A stretch of DNA of 64,000 bases from assembly GCA_023213315.1 (NCBI GenBank), contig JAKCPI010014121.1, positions 62,001-126,000 of the forward strand, read 5' to 3'. How positions within the stretch are numbered: the stretch's first letter is position 1; each line of letters begins with the position of its first letter. A program made the position numbers and the translations under genes. Below, one piece after another: positions 21,735-31,649 of this stretch. The stretch is from Euborellia annulipes (Eukaryota; Arthropoda; Insecta; Dermaptera; Anisolabididae). The notes under the pieces were generated by a model. That model was not told where the DNA came from. It saw nothing but the letters and a program-made list of their open reading frames with translations, and did no database searches.

Positions 21735-21791
21735 GCTGCTGAGGCAATAAATTTATTAAGCCTTTCGGCATACAGCCATCTTCAGAGCGCT
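21735..21791 (-). ncRNA. Hammerhead ribozyme motif with long stem III, 3-prime of PLE
   Basis: Minus strand: core CUGAAGA, stem II GGC/GCC, GAAA, then unlike the others a long stem III (AGGC...GCCU enclosing the palindrome AAUAAAUUUAUU), cleavage site UC and stem I AGC. Stem I pairs over only 3 bp. It is in sense orientation about 340 bp after the endonuclease stop. Confidence 0.7.
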
Positions 21792-22023
21792 AAAAAAATT
21801 ATTTATGTATATACATATATACAATAACTTAGAAAAATTTTAAAAAATACCTTTGAAAAATACACCAATTCAAAATTATAGAGAAAATTAGAAAAAATTT
21901 AAAAAAAAATGAATATCCAATACAAATAGAATTATTTTTGAATAAATAAAAATAGTAAATAAAAAAGAAAATAAAAAATAATAATATTATCAAAAAAATG
22001 TTTTTCGAAAACGGGGAGACTAA

Positions 22024-22072
<49 letters not shown>

Positions 22073-22129
22073 TTCTTCATATATAAGTTTTCTTAACAAC
22101 TCTTTACATGTTAAAAAAAAAAAAAAAAA

Positions 22130-22822
22130 TTACAATCTGTTAATAATGCTTGAATAACAAATTGATGAAAGTTCGCTCTCACATTTATAGTTCACTGCAT
22201 TGTTGATGTTTTTAATAATGAATAAGGATTCCTTGAACTTCCTCCTGTTTTGTTCATTCTCATTTGCCATTATGCAAGGATCCTCAAAATTCCATTTATG
22301 TCTTTCATCGATGAAATGTTGTGATAATGCACTAACTAGTTCCAATTTAACACACGAATTTACATGTTCTTTAATTCTTGTTTTAAGTTTACGGCCTGTT
22401 TCACCAAAATAATATAAATTTCTTCCATTTTTCTTGCATGTATCACATTGTATTCGATAAATAACTCCGGTTTTTTCGAAAATACCAATTTTTGATTTAT
22501 TATTAAAAAAGGAACGAATAGGTTTTTCAAATCGAAATGCAAGATTTATTTTATGAATTTTAAATATCTTATTGACCATAAATGAAACTCCATTAATATA
22601 AGGTAAGGAACCATGGTAAGTTAAGATACGATCATCTTTATTTGTTTTAATAACATATTGAGTATTAAAGTTAGAATTTCCATCATGTCTTGCCCGTTCA
22701 AATCGTAAAATAACATCATTAACAAATTTTGGAGGGTAATCATTATTAAATAATCTGTTTTTCAGCTTGTTAATATTTTCTTCCACAAACTCCGAGTGAC
22801 ATATCATATAAATTCTATTCAT
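22130..22822 (-). pseudogene. PLE GIY-YIG endonuclease domain
   Basis: The frame encodes a linker and then the nuclease: GVIYRIQCDTC (the GIY strand), NLYYFGETGRKLKTRIKEH (the YIG strand as YFG, then the catalytic-type Arg and the EH), SALSQHFIDERHKWNF, and NRRKFKESLFI (conserved Glu). CxxC plus later His residues form the zinc-binding pattern typical of PLE endonucleases. The enzyme nicks target DNA so that RT can prime. It is one nucleotide out of frame with the RT (22819-23241); the shift lies in an A-run at about 22842. Confidence 0.88.
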
Positions 22823-23406
22823 ATAATTTTTAATAATGTTTTTTTTTGTGATAATGTGTTTAATGTATAAAAATTCATAATTCTATCACTTTTTATTGAT
22901 TTTTGAACTATGTTAGTTTTAACACTTCCGTCATTAAGTACAATAATTAAAATATCAAGAAAACTAATAATGTTATTCTTAGTGAATTCTATAGTAAATT
23001 TTATATTTGAATGATAACAATTTAATTCATCATACATTGTTTTAATCTTATCTTCTTCTAAGATTATTATACTGTCATCAACATAAAACATGACTAAAGA
23101 TGGATCATATTTTTTAATAATCTCATCATAAAAATGGGAAATTAAAATATCTCCCAACACAGAACTCAAACAATTACCCATAGGAGATCCATCTTTTTGA
23201 ATGTTATATTCACCTTTAAATTCAAAAATATTGTTCTTCAAACAAATTATATAAATCTAAAAATTTTTCTAATGAAATATAAGTTCCTTGCTTTAAAACT
23301 TCCCATTTTTCTTTTATTACTTTAAGAATGATCTCATTTGGTATTGATGGAAATAAATTGATGACATCCAAAGAAAATATTTTTTTATTGTTATCTAATA
23401 CATGTT

Positions 23407-23416
<10 letters not shown>
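22819..23416 (-). pseudogene. PLE reverse transcriptase palm
   Basis: Frame 23464-23222 gives FSLDVINLFPSIP (motif A, catalytic Asp); frame 23241-22819 gives KDGSPMGNCLSSVLGDI (motif B), VMFYVDDSIIIL (motif C, YVDD) and ISFLDILI. PLE RTs are related to telomerase and have this FLDI-type block after motif C. A one-base shift separates motif A from motif B near 23235. The poly-T at 23409 upward belongs to the SINE, not to this gene. Confidence 0.88.
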
Positions 23417-23437
<21 letters not shown>

Positions 23438-23603
23438 AAGGTCCTTCTCGACATCTAAGGCCATTTAGACCCCATCCCTATTTATTTCAAATGATTTGTA
23501 GTCAAATCAAATGAAATAAACTTTTCTCGCTTGGGATGGGAAGCGAACCCGGGACTCCGGTGCGAGAAGCTAATGTCTTCCCACTGAGCCACGGCTCCCG
23601 GGC
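23416..23603 (-). repeat. tRNA-derived SINE inserted in PLE RT
   Basis: Minus strand: a pol III A box (TGGCTCAGTGGG) at about 23590-23579, a B box (GGGTTCGCTTCCC) near 23545, a unique 3-prime body with an inverted pair (TTTCATTTGATTTG and CAAATCATTTGAAA), and a poly(A) tail seen as T-run 23416-23438. TTTCAATTTTT at 23405-23415 and 23604-23614 is the target duplication. The insert divides the RT frame (PLE sequence resumes on both sides). Confidence 0.9.
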
Positions 23604-23606
23604 TTT

Positions 23607-24035
23607 CAATTTTTCAACAGCTTCAAATGAATTTCTAACATGATTTTCACTGATAGAAATTCTCTTGAGTATGTTAGCTAAAAACTTGCTAAGTTTACAA
23701 TTGGGAGTATTCAATCCTGTTATAATAGGTCTTAATGTGAAAACATCTTTATGGTCCTTAAATGTACCATATATTTAACCTGCAACAGCATTCTTACTAA
23801 GTAAATTGTTGCAAATAAGATTATCTATCATTTTATGTAAATTCAATTGTTTAAGTTGTTTATTAATTTTGTTTTCAATGTTTAAAACAGGATTCTTAAT
23901 TTTCGATTTATCTATTTTTGCATATTTACTCTCATCATCTATTATATCTCTAATAGCATCTGTTGTGGCCAATGGGAATTTTGCATCCACTGGGTGGAAG
24001 TTTATACTGCCTACGGCAAGTAAGGTATCCGTCAC
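23607..24035 (-). pseudogene. PLE RT N-terminal region (fingers)
   Basis: Frame 24035-23775 includes KYAKIDKSKIKNPVLNIENK and KINKQLKQLNLHKMI, matching the region before RT motif 1 of PLEs. It ends NLLSKNAVAG*; sequence then continues in another frame through TPNCKLSKFLANILKRIS (23714-23640) up to the SINE. The first residues near 24035 may belong to the insert instead. Confidence 0.65.
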
Positions 24036-24039
24036 AACG

Positions 24040-25185
24040 ATCTATATAGTGAAGCTGAGACCTATTTGTATCTAATAAATAAGTCCCCACCTTCTTGAGG
24101 AATTAAATAAAAACTATAATAAATAATAAACAAATGTCTGAAAAAATATAAAATTAAAAACGGGGTCACCAATTAAAACAAAGTTTTAACAAAAGAAAAA
24201 TAACAACGATTTATTGGGGTGTCATTATGGGGCACACAAAGGGGGGTGTCTCTCCAAATAGCACTTTCCAACACAACTAATGTACAAATAAATAGGGAAA
24301 CTTGGGTGTAAAAATAAGAAAATGAAACAAAATAATAGAGCACATGCAAAAATGAAATAATAAAATATTATAAAGAAAGAGAAAAAGTGAAAATAGATTA
24401 TTCGGAATTCCAAAATTAACTTAAATTAAATTATTCAAATTAATTAAATTATAAAAGAGAATATTGGAACCAAATTAAATTTTAAGACAAAATATAAAGA
24501 AAAATAAACAATGACAAATAGGTCATTAATTAACATTAGTGAAATAAGGGTCAATCAATGACACTTATTTTACTAAATTATTAAAATTGAATGTTCAGAA
24601 TCCAAAAATCAGTGTTAAGATAAAGAAAAAGATGGATAAAAAACAAATGTCACTTATCAAACAAAGGATGTCGAAAAGTTGAACAGCGTGCGGCCGAAAC
24701 AAAGAAAGATGTCGGCCTGAAGTCTCCCAAGACAAAGAAATTGGCTTTCTCCAGTCAGCAGCAGAGGTGAACAAAGAGTTCATATGATTGCCAGGTGGCG
24801 AATGGTGGTTGATCAAACAGATCAAAATTATAATATAAATTATAATTTTATTTCTCTCTCTCCGATTAATTAATAGTGACTACTTAGTCGATGTTCTATT
24901 GTTTATATATTAAAGTTATAAACAATAGAGATTTAAATTAGCAAATTAATCGCCAATTAACAAGGAGTCCAAAAGAACCCTCTAGTTTCGTGTACCATCG
25001 AAACCAGCTAAAATGTTTGCCAGATGGGCAAACAAAGAGAGAGAGAGAGAGAGAGAGTCGGTGTCTTCTCAAGTAGTTACAAAGACAGAGGCTGGACTCC
25101 AACTGACTGACAGGGCGAAGGGCTTCGAGACTCGGTTGACCGGATGGGCTGAGGCCATAAAACTCGCAATTTTTATGGACAGTAT
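24040..25185. mobile_element. Unidentified insert of about 1.1 kb inside the PLE
   Basis: PLE protein sequence stops near 25190 and resumes near 24035-23940. The intervening DNA is AT-rich, holds a (GA)n run at 25027-25048 and no recognisable ORF. I could not define its ends or a target duplication. It may be a solo LTR or another non-autonomous element. Confidence 0.5.
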
Positions 25186-25189
25186 ACGC

Positions 25190-25730
25190 CAGTATCATCT
25201 GTTAGGGACTTGCCTTACACTTTGCAATTGGCTTCAAATTTGAAATGTTTAAAATTATTATTGATTTTGGCTGCAACAGCATCATTATACTTGTCAGTGT
25301 CTAAAACAATTGACAAATTTGTTTTATCACTCCTAACAATTGTAATTTCTGGATGATCATTCTTATATTTATGTGAATTAACAATATCTCTACGAATTTG
25401 TGAGTAAATTCTTGAATTATTTCCATTATTGTAATTCTTGATCATAAAATTATTAATAATATTAACAATTTTATTTCTAATAACTTTTCTATTATTGATA
25501 TCATTGACTTTCTTTAAATGAAATTCAACTTCAGAGAGCATATCAATGAGACTAATCCTTCTATTATAATCAAATCCAAAATTGGGCCCTAAATTCAATA
25601 TTCTTTTAAAATATTCAGGAATATCATGATTTGAATAGTTTTTCAAAAATTTACTGTCACAATTCATATATTTCTGATAAATTTTATATTTATCAGACTC
25701 AATAATAAGTTGTTTTAATTTTCTATTCAT
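25190..25730 (-). pseudogene. PLE N-terminal domain
   Basis: The frame contains YFKRILNLGPNFGFDYN, then a helical stretch and ITIVRSDKTNLSIVLDTDKY, which correspond to the LG.NF and ADKG-type blocks found before the RT domain of PLEs. It ends near FEANCKV and a degenerate LTDDTGVY-like continuation. The start ATG at 25728 is plausible but a longer original N-terminus cannot be excluded. Confidence 0.72.
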
Positions 25731-25959
25731 AATTTTCCTGGTATATGTAAAATTTTTATTATAAATTATTTCAATTTTTCTATTGAATTCATATATTCAT
25801 ATTTAATTGTGTAAAATATTTATTTATTATTTAAATGTAAAAATTATTCGTTGATGTATAATGATGTGTCAAAGGAGCAGAGTTGAAAGCTGAATAGCGC
25901 TCTTATTTCCTGTGTTCGCTTCATTTATGACTTACCCATTGACAGCCACATCACTCCAT

Positions 25960-26320
25960 ATTACAATAAACTCAAATGGCTAAGTTGCCTAAGAGACGGG
26001 AATATACGTTGGGCGTGTATCTTTTCGCTCTTTTCAAGAATAAAAACCCTCTTTACCTCCTTGAGAGATTTATATTTAAGGGCACGGTTCTTGACAGGCA
26101 ACTCAGAACCAATACCTTGGATTTGTAATTGCCGATTCATCGCACTGAGAAATATGGCAATTCATTTCTCATAAACTCAGTAAGGGTATGGAATAGGATT
26201 CCGTTGTCTATCAGAGATTGTGCGGGTGTCGCCGGTTTTAAAAAGAAGTGGAAGAGCCATTTAATCGGAGAGCAGGTCGGGATTGGTGTAGAGGAGCGTG
26301 CGTGTCGGTTTTCCCTCTAA
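25960..26320 (+). pseudogene. LINE ORF2 C-terminal tail
   Basis: Frame read from about 25975 has LPKRREYTLGVYLFAL and an internal stop near 26128, then YGNSFLINSVRVWNRIPLSI and AGFKKKWKSHLIG. The R...F..S...WN.IP..I....GFK..L pattern is the usual C-terminus of jockey/CR1-like ORF2 proteins. All catalytic parts are absent, so this is a 5-prime truncated copy. The PLE at 26320-28230 inserted just after its stop codon. Confidence 0.75.
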
Positions 26321-26417
26321 ATTGTTTTTAAATTAAAAGACAATGTGGAGGAAGGCCGTAATAGAGATTAAAGACGAAATGAAAGAAGACTTCTATCGGC
26401 CCGAATTATTTATTTTT

Positions 26418-26466
26418 CCTCTGTCGACGTTTCGGGGACTAAACGTCACCCATCCTCAGGACCTAC
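26418..26466 (-). ncRNA. Hammerhead ribozyme motif in left PLE arm
   Basis: Minus strand: GUC, core CUGAGGA, stem II GGG-GAC/GUC-CCC with one bulged U, GAAA, ACGU, GUC site, GAC. Stem I is 3 bp. It is the mirror of 28116-28158. Confidence 0.78.
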
Positions 26467-26751
26467 ATTACAAACAATACATATAATCAGGATTATCACT
26501 ATCATTATAATTTTTTTTTTCTTTTTTTTCTTCCTTAATATATAACACACATCAAACACGCTCAACAGACAGAAAGACATTATAAATTTACTTACAAAGG
26601 TGTTAAAAAATTATTTTCTCTGCTTCCTTCAGTTGTTACATAAGTTAGACTGTTAGTATACTTAATACTATACAGATTCCTCTGATTGTATATTTCCTGA
26701 GCCACCATCAGAGTTAATGCAAGGCTGCCTAAAATTATTTGTAAATATTTT

Positions 26752-27278
26752 TTGAAATTTTTTCAAAAGCCCCTTTTTATAAGTCATTTTAAAGTAAGGC
26801 TTTTTGAAAAAATTTCGAAAATATTTACAAATAATTTTAGGGTAGCACTTAAAGATAGGGATTGTCGCGTAAATCTTTCAGGGAAAAGCAATACGAACTT
26901 AGGGGGCTTTTTCTCAAATTTGGACAAAATTGAAATCACAAAAAAGTGTAATGTCGTCTATAGAATCCCATGCAAGGACTGTGATAAGGCGTATATAGGC
27001 AAAACAACGCAGTTCCTTGAAAAACGTATGTACCAACACGGTTACAATATAAGAAAAAAAGATAATAACATAATAAAACAGCGTTGTGCAAGCACTCGGT
27101 CAACCTAAATCATTCGTTTGATTTTGAAAACGTTTCCGTGTTGGTGGGCGAAAAAAATGATGAGATATTGCGGATTCTGGAGATGTGCTATATCATAAGT
27201 GAGGAAAGCAGCCTGATTAATAACCAAACAGACTCGGAGGATCTCAGTGCAGTGTACTACAATGTCCTATTTTATTAG
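26752..27278 (+). pseudogene. PLE GIY-YIG endonuclease, one frameshift
   Basis: Frame 26752-27108 has FTNNFRVALKDRDCRVNL, then CNVVYRIPCKDCDKAYIGKT (GIY as VVY, zinc CxxC, YIG intact) and FLEKRMYQH (catalytic Arg and QH in place of EH). A shift near 27085 continues in frame 27084-27278 with HSVNLNHSFDFENVSVL and ILRILEMCYII. The RT is missing. The nuclease is of a different PLE family from that at 22130 (shorter linker between the CxxC and YIG). Confidence 0.85.
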
Positions 27279-27289
27279 GGTGCAGATGG

Positions 27290-27850
27290 GTCTGGATCGA
27301 GTACCATATTGTTTTATTTGTCTTAACTTCGCAACCCCCCTTTCCTTCATGTGATATCCGTTCTAGTCATCTTTATTTTGTTTTATTTATTTATTTTATT
27401 TTATCTCGATTTAATTTATTTTTTAATTTATATTTTTTGATATTTTTTTTTTTTTTTTTATTTATTTATTTATTTATATTTTTTAACTTCTTGATTTTAA
27501 CTGTATACCATTCCTTTCCGCTCCCCTCCCTCTCCCCACCTAGTGCAATATTCATTCTAGTCCCTTTCGTGCAATGTTCGTTCTAGTCATTATTATTTAT
27601 TTCAAATTAAGGTATTTATTTATTTATATATTTTATTTATACTCATTTTTTATTTATACTCAATTGTTATTTTTGATTTTTAATTTTTGGCTGTGAATAT
27701 GGTATTTGGTCTGATCTGTACTCTGTGGAGGGGGGGAAAGATTTTCTTTTTTTTGTTTTTTTGACCATCTCATGAGCTAGATCTCCCCCCACTCAGTGAC
27801 ATATTGTGACGTTATACTGAGAGGGACGCGCATATATATATATGGCGGCC
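27290..27850 (+). other. PLE 3-prime region, low complexity
   Basis: Contains (TTTA)n runs (27350-27480 and 27610-27660) and a TATATATATATGGCGG segment near 27833. No coding sequence. Confidence 0.5.
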
Positions 27851-28115
27851 CGGGCAGCCTTGCATTAACTCTGATGGTGGCTCAGGAAATATACAAGCAG
27901 AGAAATCTGTATAGTATTAAGTATACTAACAGTCTAACTTATGTAACAACTGAAGGAGGCAGAGAAAAGAATTTTTTAACACCTTTGTAAGTAAATTTAT
28001 AATGTCTTTCTGTCTGTTGAGCGTGTTTGATGTGTGTTATATATTAAGGAAGAAAAAAGAAAAAAAAAATTATAATGATAGTGATAATCCTGATTATATG
28101 TATTGTTTGTAATGT

Positions 28116-28158
28116 AGGTCCTGAGGATGGGTGACGTTTAGTCCCCGAAACGTCGACA
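28116..28158 (+). ncRNA. Hammerhead ribozyme motif at 3-prime end of PLE
   Basis: Plus strand, sense to the endonuclease: GUC, CUGAGGA, stem II GGG-U-GAC/GUC-CCC with GUUUA loop, GAAA, ACGU, GUC, GACAGA. Core intact; stem I is 3 bp as in the left copy. Confidence 0.8.
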
Positions 28159-28374
28159 GAGGAAAAATAAATAATTCGGGCCGATAGAAGTCTTCTTTCA
28201 TTTCGTCTTTAATGTTTTAAAATTGTTTTTTAAACTTATGATGAGGGTAGCCATAAAGAATTGTATTGCAAATTGTATTGAAAACGATATCTCTTCCATC
28301 TTATTTCTATTTTAATATACTATACCCCGCAACCAATAACATTATAAGTTTTTTGCTAGATTTGAGTGTGTCTT

Positions 28375-29420
28375 TATAGTTTTTTTTTACATTGAGCGCA
28401 CCAAACTAGACTCATCTTGCTGTAATTAAACTTCTTGCAAACCTTAAAAGCAGTTTTGACTTCTTTTTTAGCCCGAGAGCATTCACCATTAAACCATTGA
28501 TTGTTAGGCCTTTTTTTGGAGCCGATGCGAATTAACCTTTTCATATTTAGATCCTCAGCCATAGGCGTAGCCAGAAATTTTTGATGGGGGGGTTTGGGAT
28601 TATTTCTCCCTCCCCCCCCACCCCGACTAATAGGGCAGTATAAGGCGTCTAATGAAATATATGACTAGCCCCCCCCCCCCTTGGACCCCCCCTCGAGGTG
28701 GCTCGGGCCCGCCCTTTCTTAATTAAGTGCCGCAATTTTTCAATCACTTCGTATCAGGCAATAAAAAATGCAACTCTTAATTTCATGTATACGGGCCTAG
28801 AATACGAAGGTGTTCATCTATCTGTTTATTTTGACCAGAGTCCCATCTCAGATCTCTTTAAAATATAAAAAAATAAAAAATTTATTTATATAATAATTTT
28901 TATTATTTTTCATTTGCGGGATTTAATCAATTTTAAGCGGCTTTAATTTTTTATTAAACATAACAAAAATCAATTCTTTTCAATTGAAAAATTCTGAATT
29001 TTCTCGAATTTTTTGCGTTTTATTTAATTTTTTTTTTTTTTTTTTTTTTTTTTTAAGCTAGACAAAATTATTATATTTTACTTTCTCTTACCCTATATAT
29101 GAAATATATAGAGAGAAAAAGTATTTTGTATTATAGAGCTTAAATATCTAGTCATGGCTTGGGTCCAATGGGGGGTTTGAACCCCCAAACCCCCCCCCCC
29201 CCCGTGGCTACGCCTATGTCCTCAGCAGTATTTTTTATAATATTTATTAGTGATAGGTTTATCTCATCAGGGCTTCCGACCCCGTTGCAACACTGTGCTA
29301 GGTGTCTCTGGATGCTCTGCTTATACTCAACACTCAAATTCTGGCTCCAAATAAATTTTTCTTTTGTCAAAATTGTGTTTTTAATCTTTTCTGTCTCGAC
29401 AAATTATGATGTAGTCTGTG
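28375..29420 (-). pseudogene. LINE ORF2 fragment (EN-RT linker) split by a MITE
   Basis: Right of the MITE the minus strand reads KFIWSQNLSVEYKQSIQRHL and LSLINIIKNTAED (29370-29219); left of it (28562-28375) LNMKRLIRIGS and NNQWFNGECSRAKKEVKTAF. The pattern W(F/Y)(N/D)xEC...KK..A. is the linker between endonuclease and RT in jockey/I-like LINEs. The duplication TCCTCAGC encodes the AED at the junction, so the frame was continuous before the MITE arrived. Confidence 0.78.
28560..29218. mobile_element. hAT-like MITE, 8-bp TSD TCCTCAGC
   Basis: TCCTCAGC is at 28552-28559 and 29219-29226. Ends are CATAGGCGTAGCCA and TGGCTACGCCTATG, perfect inverted repeats of 14 bp. The interior has long C-runs near both ends, an AT-rich middle with a T-run (29031-29054) and an ACTTTCTCTTACC word near 29079 shared with the dispersed family at 45174. 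No transposase. Confidence 0.9.
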
Positions 29421-29439
29421 TCTTTATGTGTATTTTATA

Positions 29440-29854
29440 ACTGGTACATTTGAGTCACTTTTCTAACTGTTAGGCCTAACTACCCGCCAAGTCTAAGGAA
29501 TAAAAATGTATTTATAAAGCATAAAATAGGCCTATTAATACAATTAAATATTTGCAAATTCCGCGCCCAACGCTTTTAGTTTTAAAAACATATTTATTTT
29601 TAATATAATTTTAAAGAAGTTATACAAAATTATTTATCCCTTTTTAGTACATTTATAAAAGCGTTGTTTTTAAATTTTTTTTTAAATTTATTTATTTCTC
29701 AATTCGGACCACTGTGCGGTTGGGCTTTGAAAAAATAGGTAGCCCTAAATAAATAATAGTTTTTATATAGTAATGTAATATCAATAAAAAAAATTATAAT
29801 AATAAAGATAATATGAGTATAGTAGTTTACTTTATTATATTTATTTAAATGTAT
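29440..29854. other. AT-rich stretch, no gene seen
   Basis: No repeat partner or coding frame was found. Confidence 0.4.
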
Positions 29855-30124
29855 AAAAACCTTTTTGAACTGACAAGGCATTGTCAAGGTGTTGCGCTCC
29901 CCGGGGAGCGCAAGACCTTGACAATTTATTTTAGGATGAGACTTCGGATAATGATTGTACTTCTTCAGGGAGTTCACCCCTTGGAATAGTAACGCGCAAC
30001 GCTCAATAGATTCGAAGAAATTGTTAGCAAAATAACATTAATGTTATTTATTAATAAATAATGGATAATATTAATTAATAAATTTATTTAATTGTAAAAA
30101 CAATAATAAATAATTTAATAAAAA

Positions 30125-30200
30125 AAGTCGTGCATGGGATTCGAACCCCAAGCACCCATTTGGTACGTAGACACGCTACTTACTAGAAAATTTCGCCATT
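30125..30200 (-). repeat. tRNA-like pol III head in the foldback centre
   Basis: On the minus strand a B box GGGTTCGAATCCC (about 30147-30135) follows an anticodon-arm-like region, and a GTAGCGTG D-arm-like piece lies upstream. The acceptor end GCATGCACGAC is followed by T-run. No matching 5-prime acceptor strand was found, so it is a tRNA-derived fragment, not a tRNA gene. Confidence 0.5.
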
Positions 30201-30299
30201 GTCATATAAAAACCCTCACCCCTAGTATATAAGCTGACTTTGAATTTTTAAACGCCATTTTTTCCGAATCTATTGAGCGTTGCGCGATACTATTCCAAG

Positions 30300-30837
30300 T
30301 AGAGCCTTGCACTGGACAATTTTTTTTTGGCCGGTATCGGGCCGTGCCCGTATTTTTTTTGACTTCTCGCCCGTGTCCGGCCCGTAATTTTTTACCATTC
30401 TTCAGACCCGCCCCTAACCGCCCGAAATTTTTTCAAACCCGCCCATACCCCCCCCCCCCCCGAAGTTTAGTAAATGAATGAATGTCTGGAAATTTTTAAA
30501 TAAAATAATTTTATTTAAAATAACCTTGAAATTATATATTGTTTAATTGAAAATATTTAATTTTTTTATACATTAAAAAAAAAAAAAAAAACTACACATT
30601 TTCATGATCTCAGATGTCGGAAAAAGAAATATTTAAAATTTTTTTTATTTTTTTTTATAGGTCCGTGCCCGCCCGATTTCATTTGCATGCCCGTCCGCCC
30701 GAACCCGTTTATTTAGACTTGCTACCCGCCCGTACCCGCCCCTAATTTTTTCATGCCCTCCAAAACCCGCCCGGCCGGGTCCGCGGGCCGGGCGGGCTAC
30801 TGACCTACGGGCTTACCCGTACCCGTGTAGGGCTATA
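30300..30837. mobile_element. hAT-like MITE, 8-bp TSD ATTCCAAG, empty site preserved
   Basis: ATTCCAAG is at 30292-30299 and 30838-30845. Ends TAGAGCCTTGCAC and GTGTAGGGCTATA are imperfect inverted repeats. The interior is rich in CCCGCCCG-type words. The other arm of the host foldback (about 29970-29990) shows the same target without insert, which confirms the boundaries. Confidence 0.9.
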
Positions 30838-30969
30838 ATTCCAAGGGTTGAACACCCTAAAGAAGTGCAATCATTACCCGAAGTCTCATCCCAAAATAAA
30901 TTGCCAAGGTCGTCCCTCCCCTTGTCAGTTCAAAAAAGTTTGTGAGTCTAACTTGCCTTTTCTAAATAT

Positions 30970-31290
30970 ACTTTTTTAACATTTTTTTAGGACAAACTTA
31001 ATAGGAAAAAATAACATATACTCTTTTGATTATTTAAGAATCGAAAATTAATTATCTTATATTTTTCTCCCTATTATTATTTTTCTTTTAAACAATCAAC
31101 GTTATAAAAAAAAAACTTGCCGGCTACTAGTACCAATGCGGCCCATATTGCCGGCATCACGGAAATTTTTTTTTTTTTTTGAATGGGTGCATAAGGTTCG
31201 AAGACCTATAATCACAGATTAATGATATATCATTAATCTTTGCCTATAATAGCCAGTGGATGCAGCCAGAAGGAATATAGTTGAAAAAAA
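30970..31290. other. AT-rich stretch with GCCGG words
   Basis: Short segments such as TTGCCGGC recur at 31120, 31150 and again at 31555 and 31630, suggesting a decayed repeat. No gene. Confidence 0.35.
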
Positions 31291-31294
31291 AAAA

Positions 31295-31510
31295 TAGATA
31301 AATAAAGAAGCATAAAAGGGGGACTCAACTACGGGAACTGAGAAGATGGCTGTTGAGATTAGACTTGAAAGTCTGAAGATTGTAGGTTTTGGGAAAGATA
31401 GACGCAGGGAGCTTGTTCCAATCACCGGATGTCATGGGGACAAAGGAAGATTGGAATTGACTAGGACTATTAGTCGTGATCTGAACAGCATAGGGATGCT
31501 GGGACGGTGC
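31295..31510 (-). pseudogene. LINE ORF2 C-terminal fragment
   Basis: In one minus frame 31470-31340 reads SNLPLSP shifting to MTSGDWNKLPASIFPKTY and FKSNLNSHLL. The GDWN.LP..I......FK..L..L pattern is the usual LINE ORF2 C-terminus. At least one frameshift is present. A (TA)n run follows at 31533-31548. Confidence 0.6.
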
Positions 31511-31649
31511 CTCCCTTGTGTTCCGTGTCCATATATATATATATATACCCGGTATTGCCGGGCCATACCAACATACCAGGTACTCCTGGCATTGCTCAAT
31601 ATTGAGTAATGTTGTCTAGCCACCATTGCCGGCCACACATTGCCGTAAA

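Larger units (their letters stand above)
21735..25740 (-). mobile_element. Penelope-like element, longest copy
   Basis: Reading right to left on the minus strand: N-terminal region (25730-25190), an insert of about 1.2 kb, RT fingers region (24035-23607), SINE insertion, RT palm (23464-22819), GIY-YIG endonuclease (22822-22130), 3-prime region with an (AT)n run (22030-22068) and a hammerhead at 21735-21791. The order RT then GIY-YIG is that of endonuclease-bearing PLEs. The copy is dead through three or more frameshifts and two insertions. The ends and target duplication were not resolved. Confidence 0.85.
26320..28235 (+). mobile_element. PLE copy with inverted ribozyme-bearing ends and one-sided tail
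   Basis: About 375 bp at 26354-26730 is inverted at 27850-28215. Between them is a plus-strand GIY-YIG endonuclease and its 3-prime region. AAATTGTTTTTAAA-like sequence lies at about 26320-26334 and again at 28222-28236, a probable target duplication. On the left, 34 further bases separate it from the arm; on the right only about 5. This is the partial-copy, inverted-terminal-repeat architecture described for Penelope-like elements. Confidence 0.8.
29855..30965. mobile_element. Foldback element with tRNA-like centre and hAT insertion
   Basis: 29855-30020 (TTTTTGAACTGACAAGG at its left edge) is inverted at about 30266-30299 plus 30838-30965. The right arm is split by the MITE at 30300-30837, and the left arm preserves the uninterrupted sequence. 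In the left arm a small perfect inverted pair (TTGTCAAGGT...GACCTTGACAA around GCGCTCCCCGGGGAGCGC) lies at 29881-29922, giving a very stable hairpin absent from the right arm. Confidence 0.78.

Noticed and set aside
29938..29985. CTGAAGAAGT...CCGAAGTC as another hammerhead
   Set aside because: The GAAA box is GAAG and no stem I or stem II pairs properly; the second copy near 30855 is also unlike a hammerhead.
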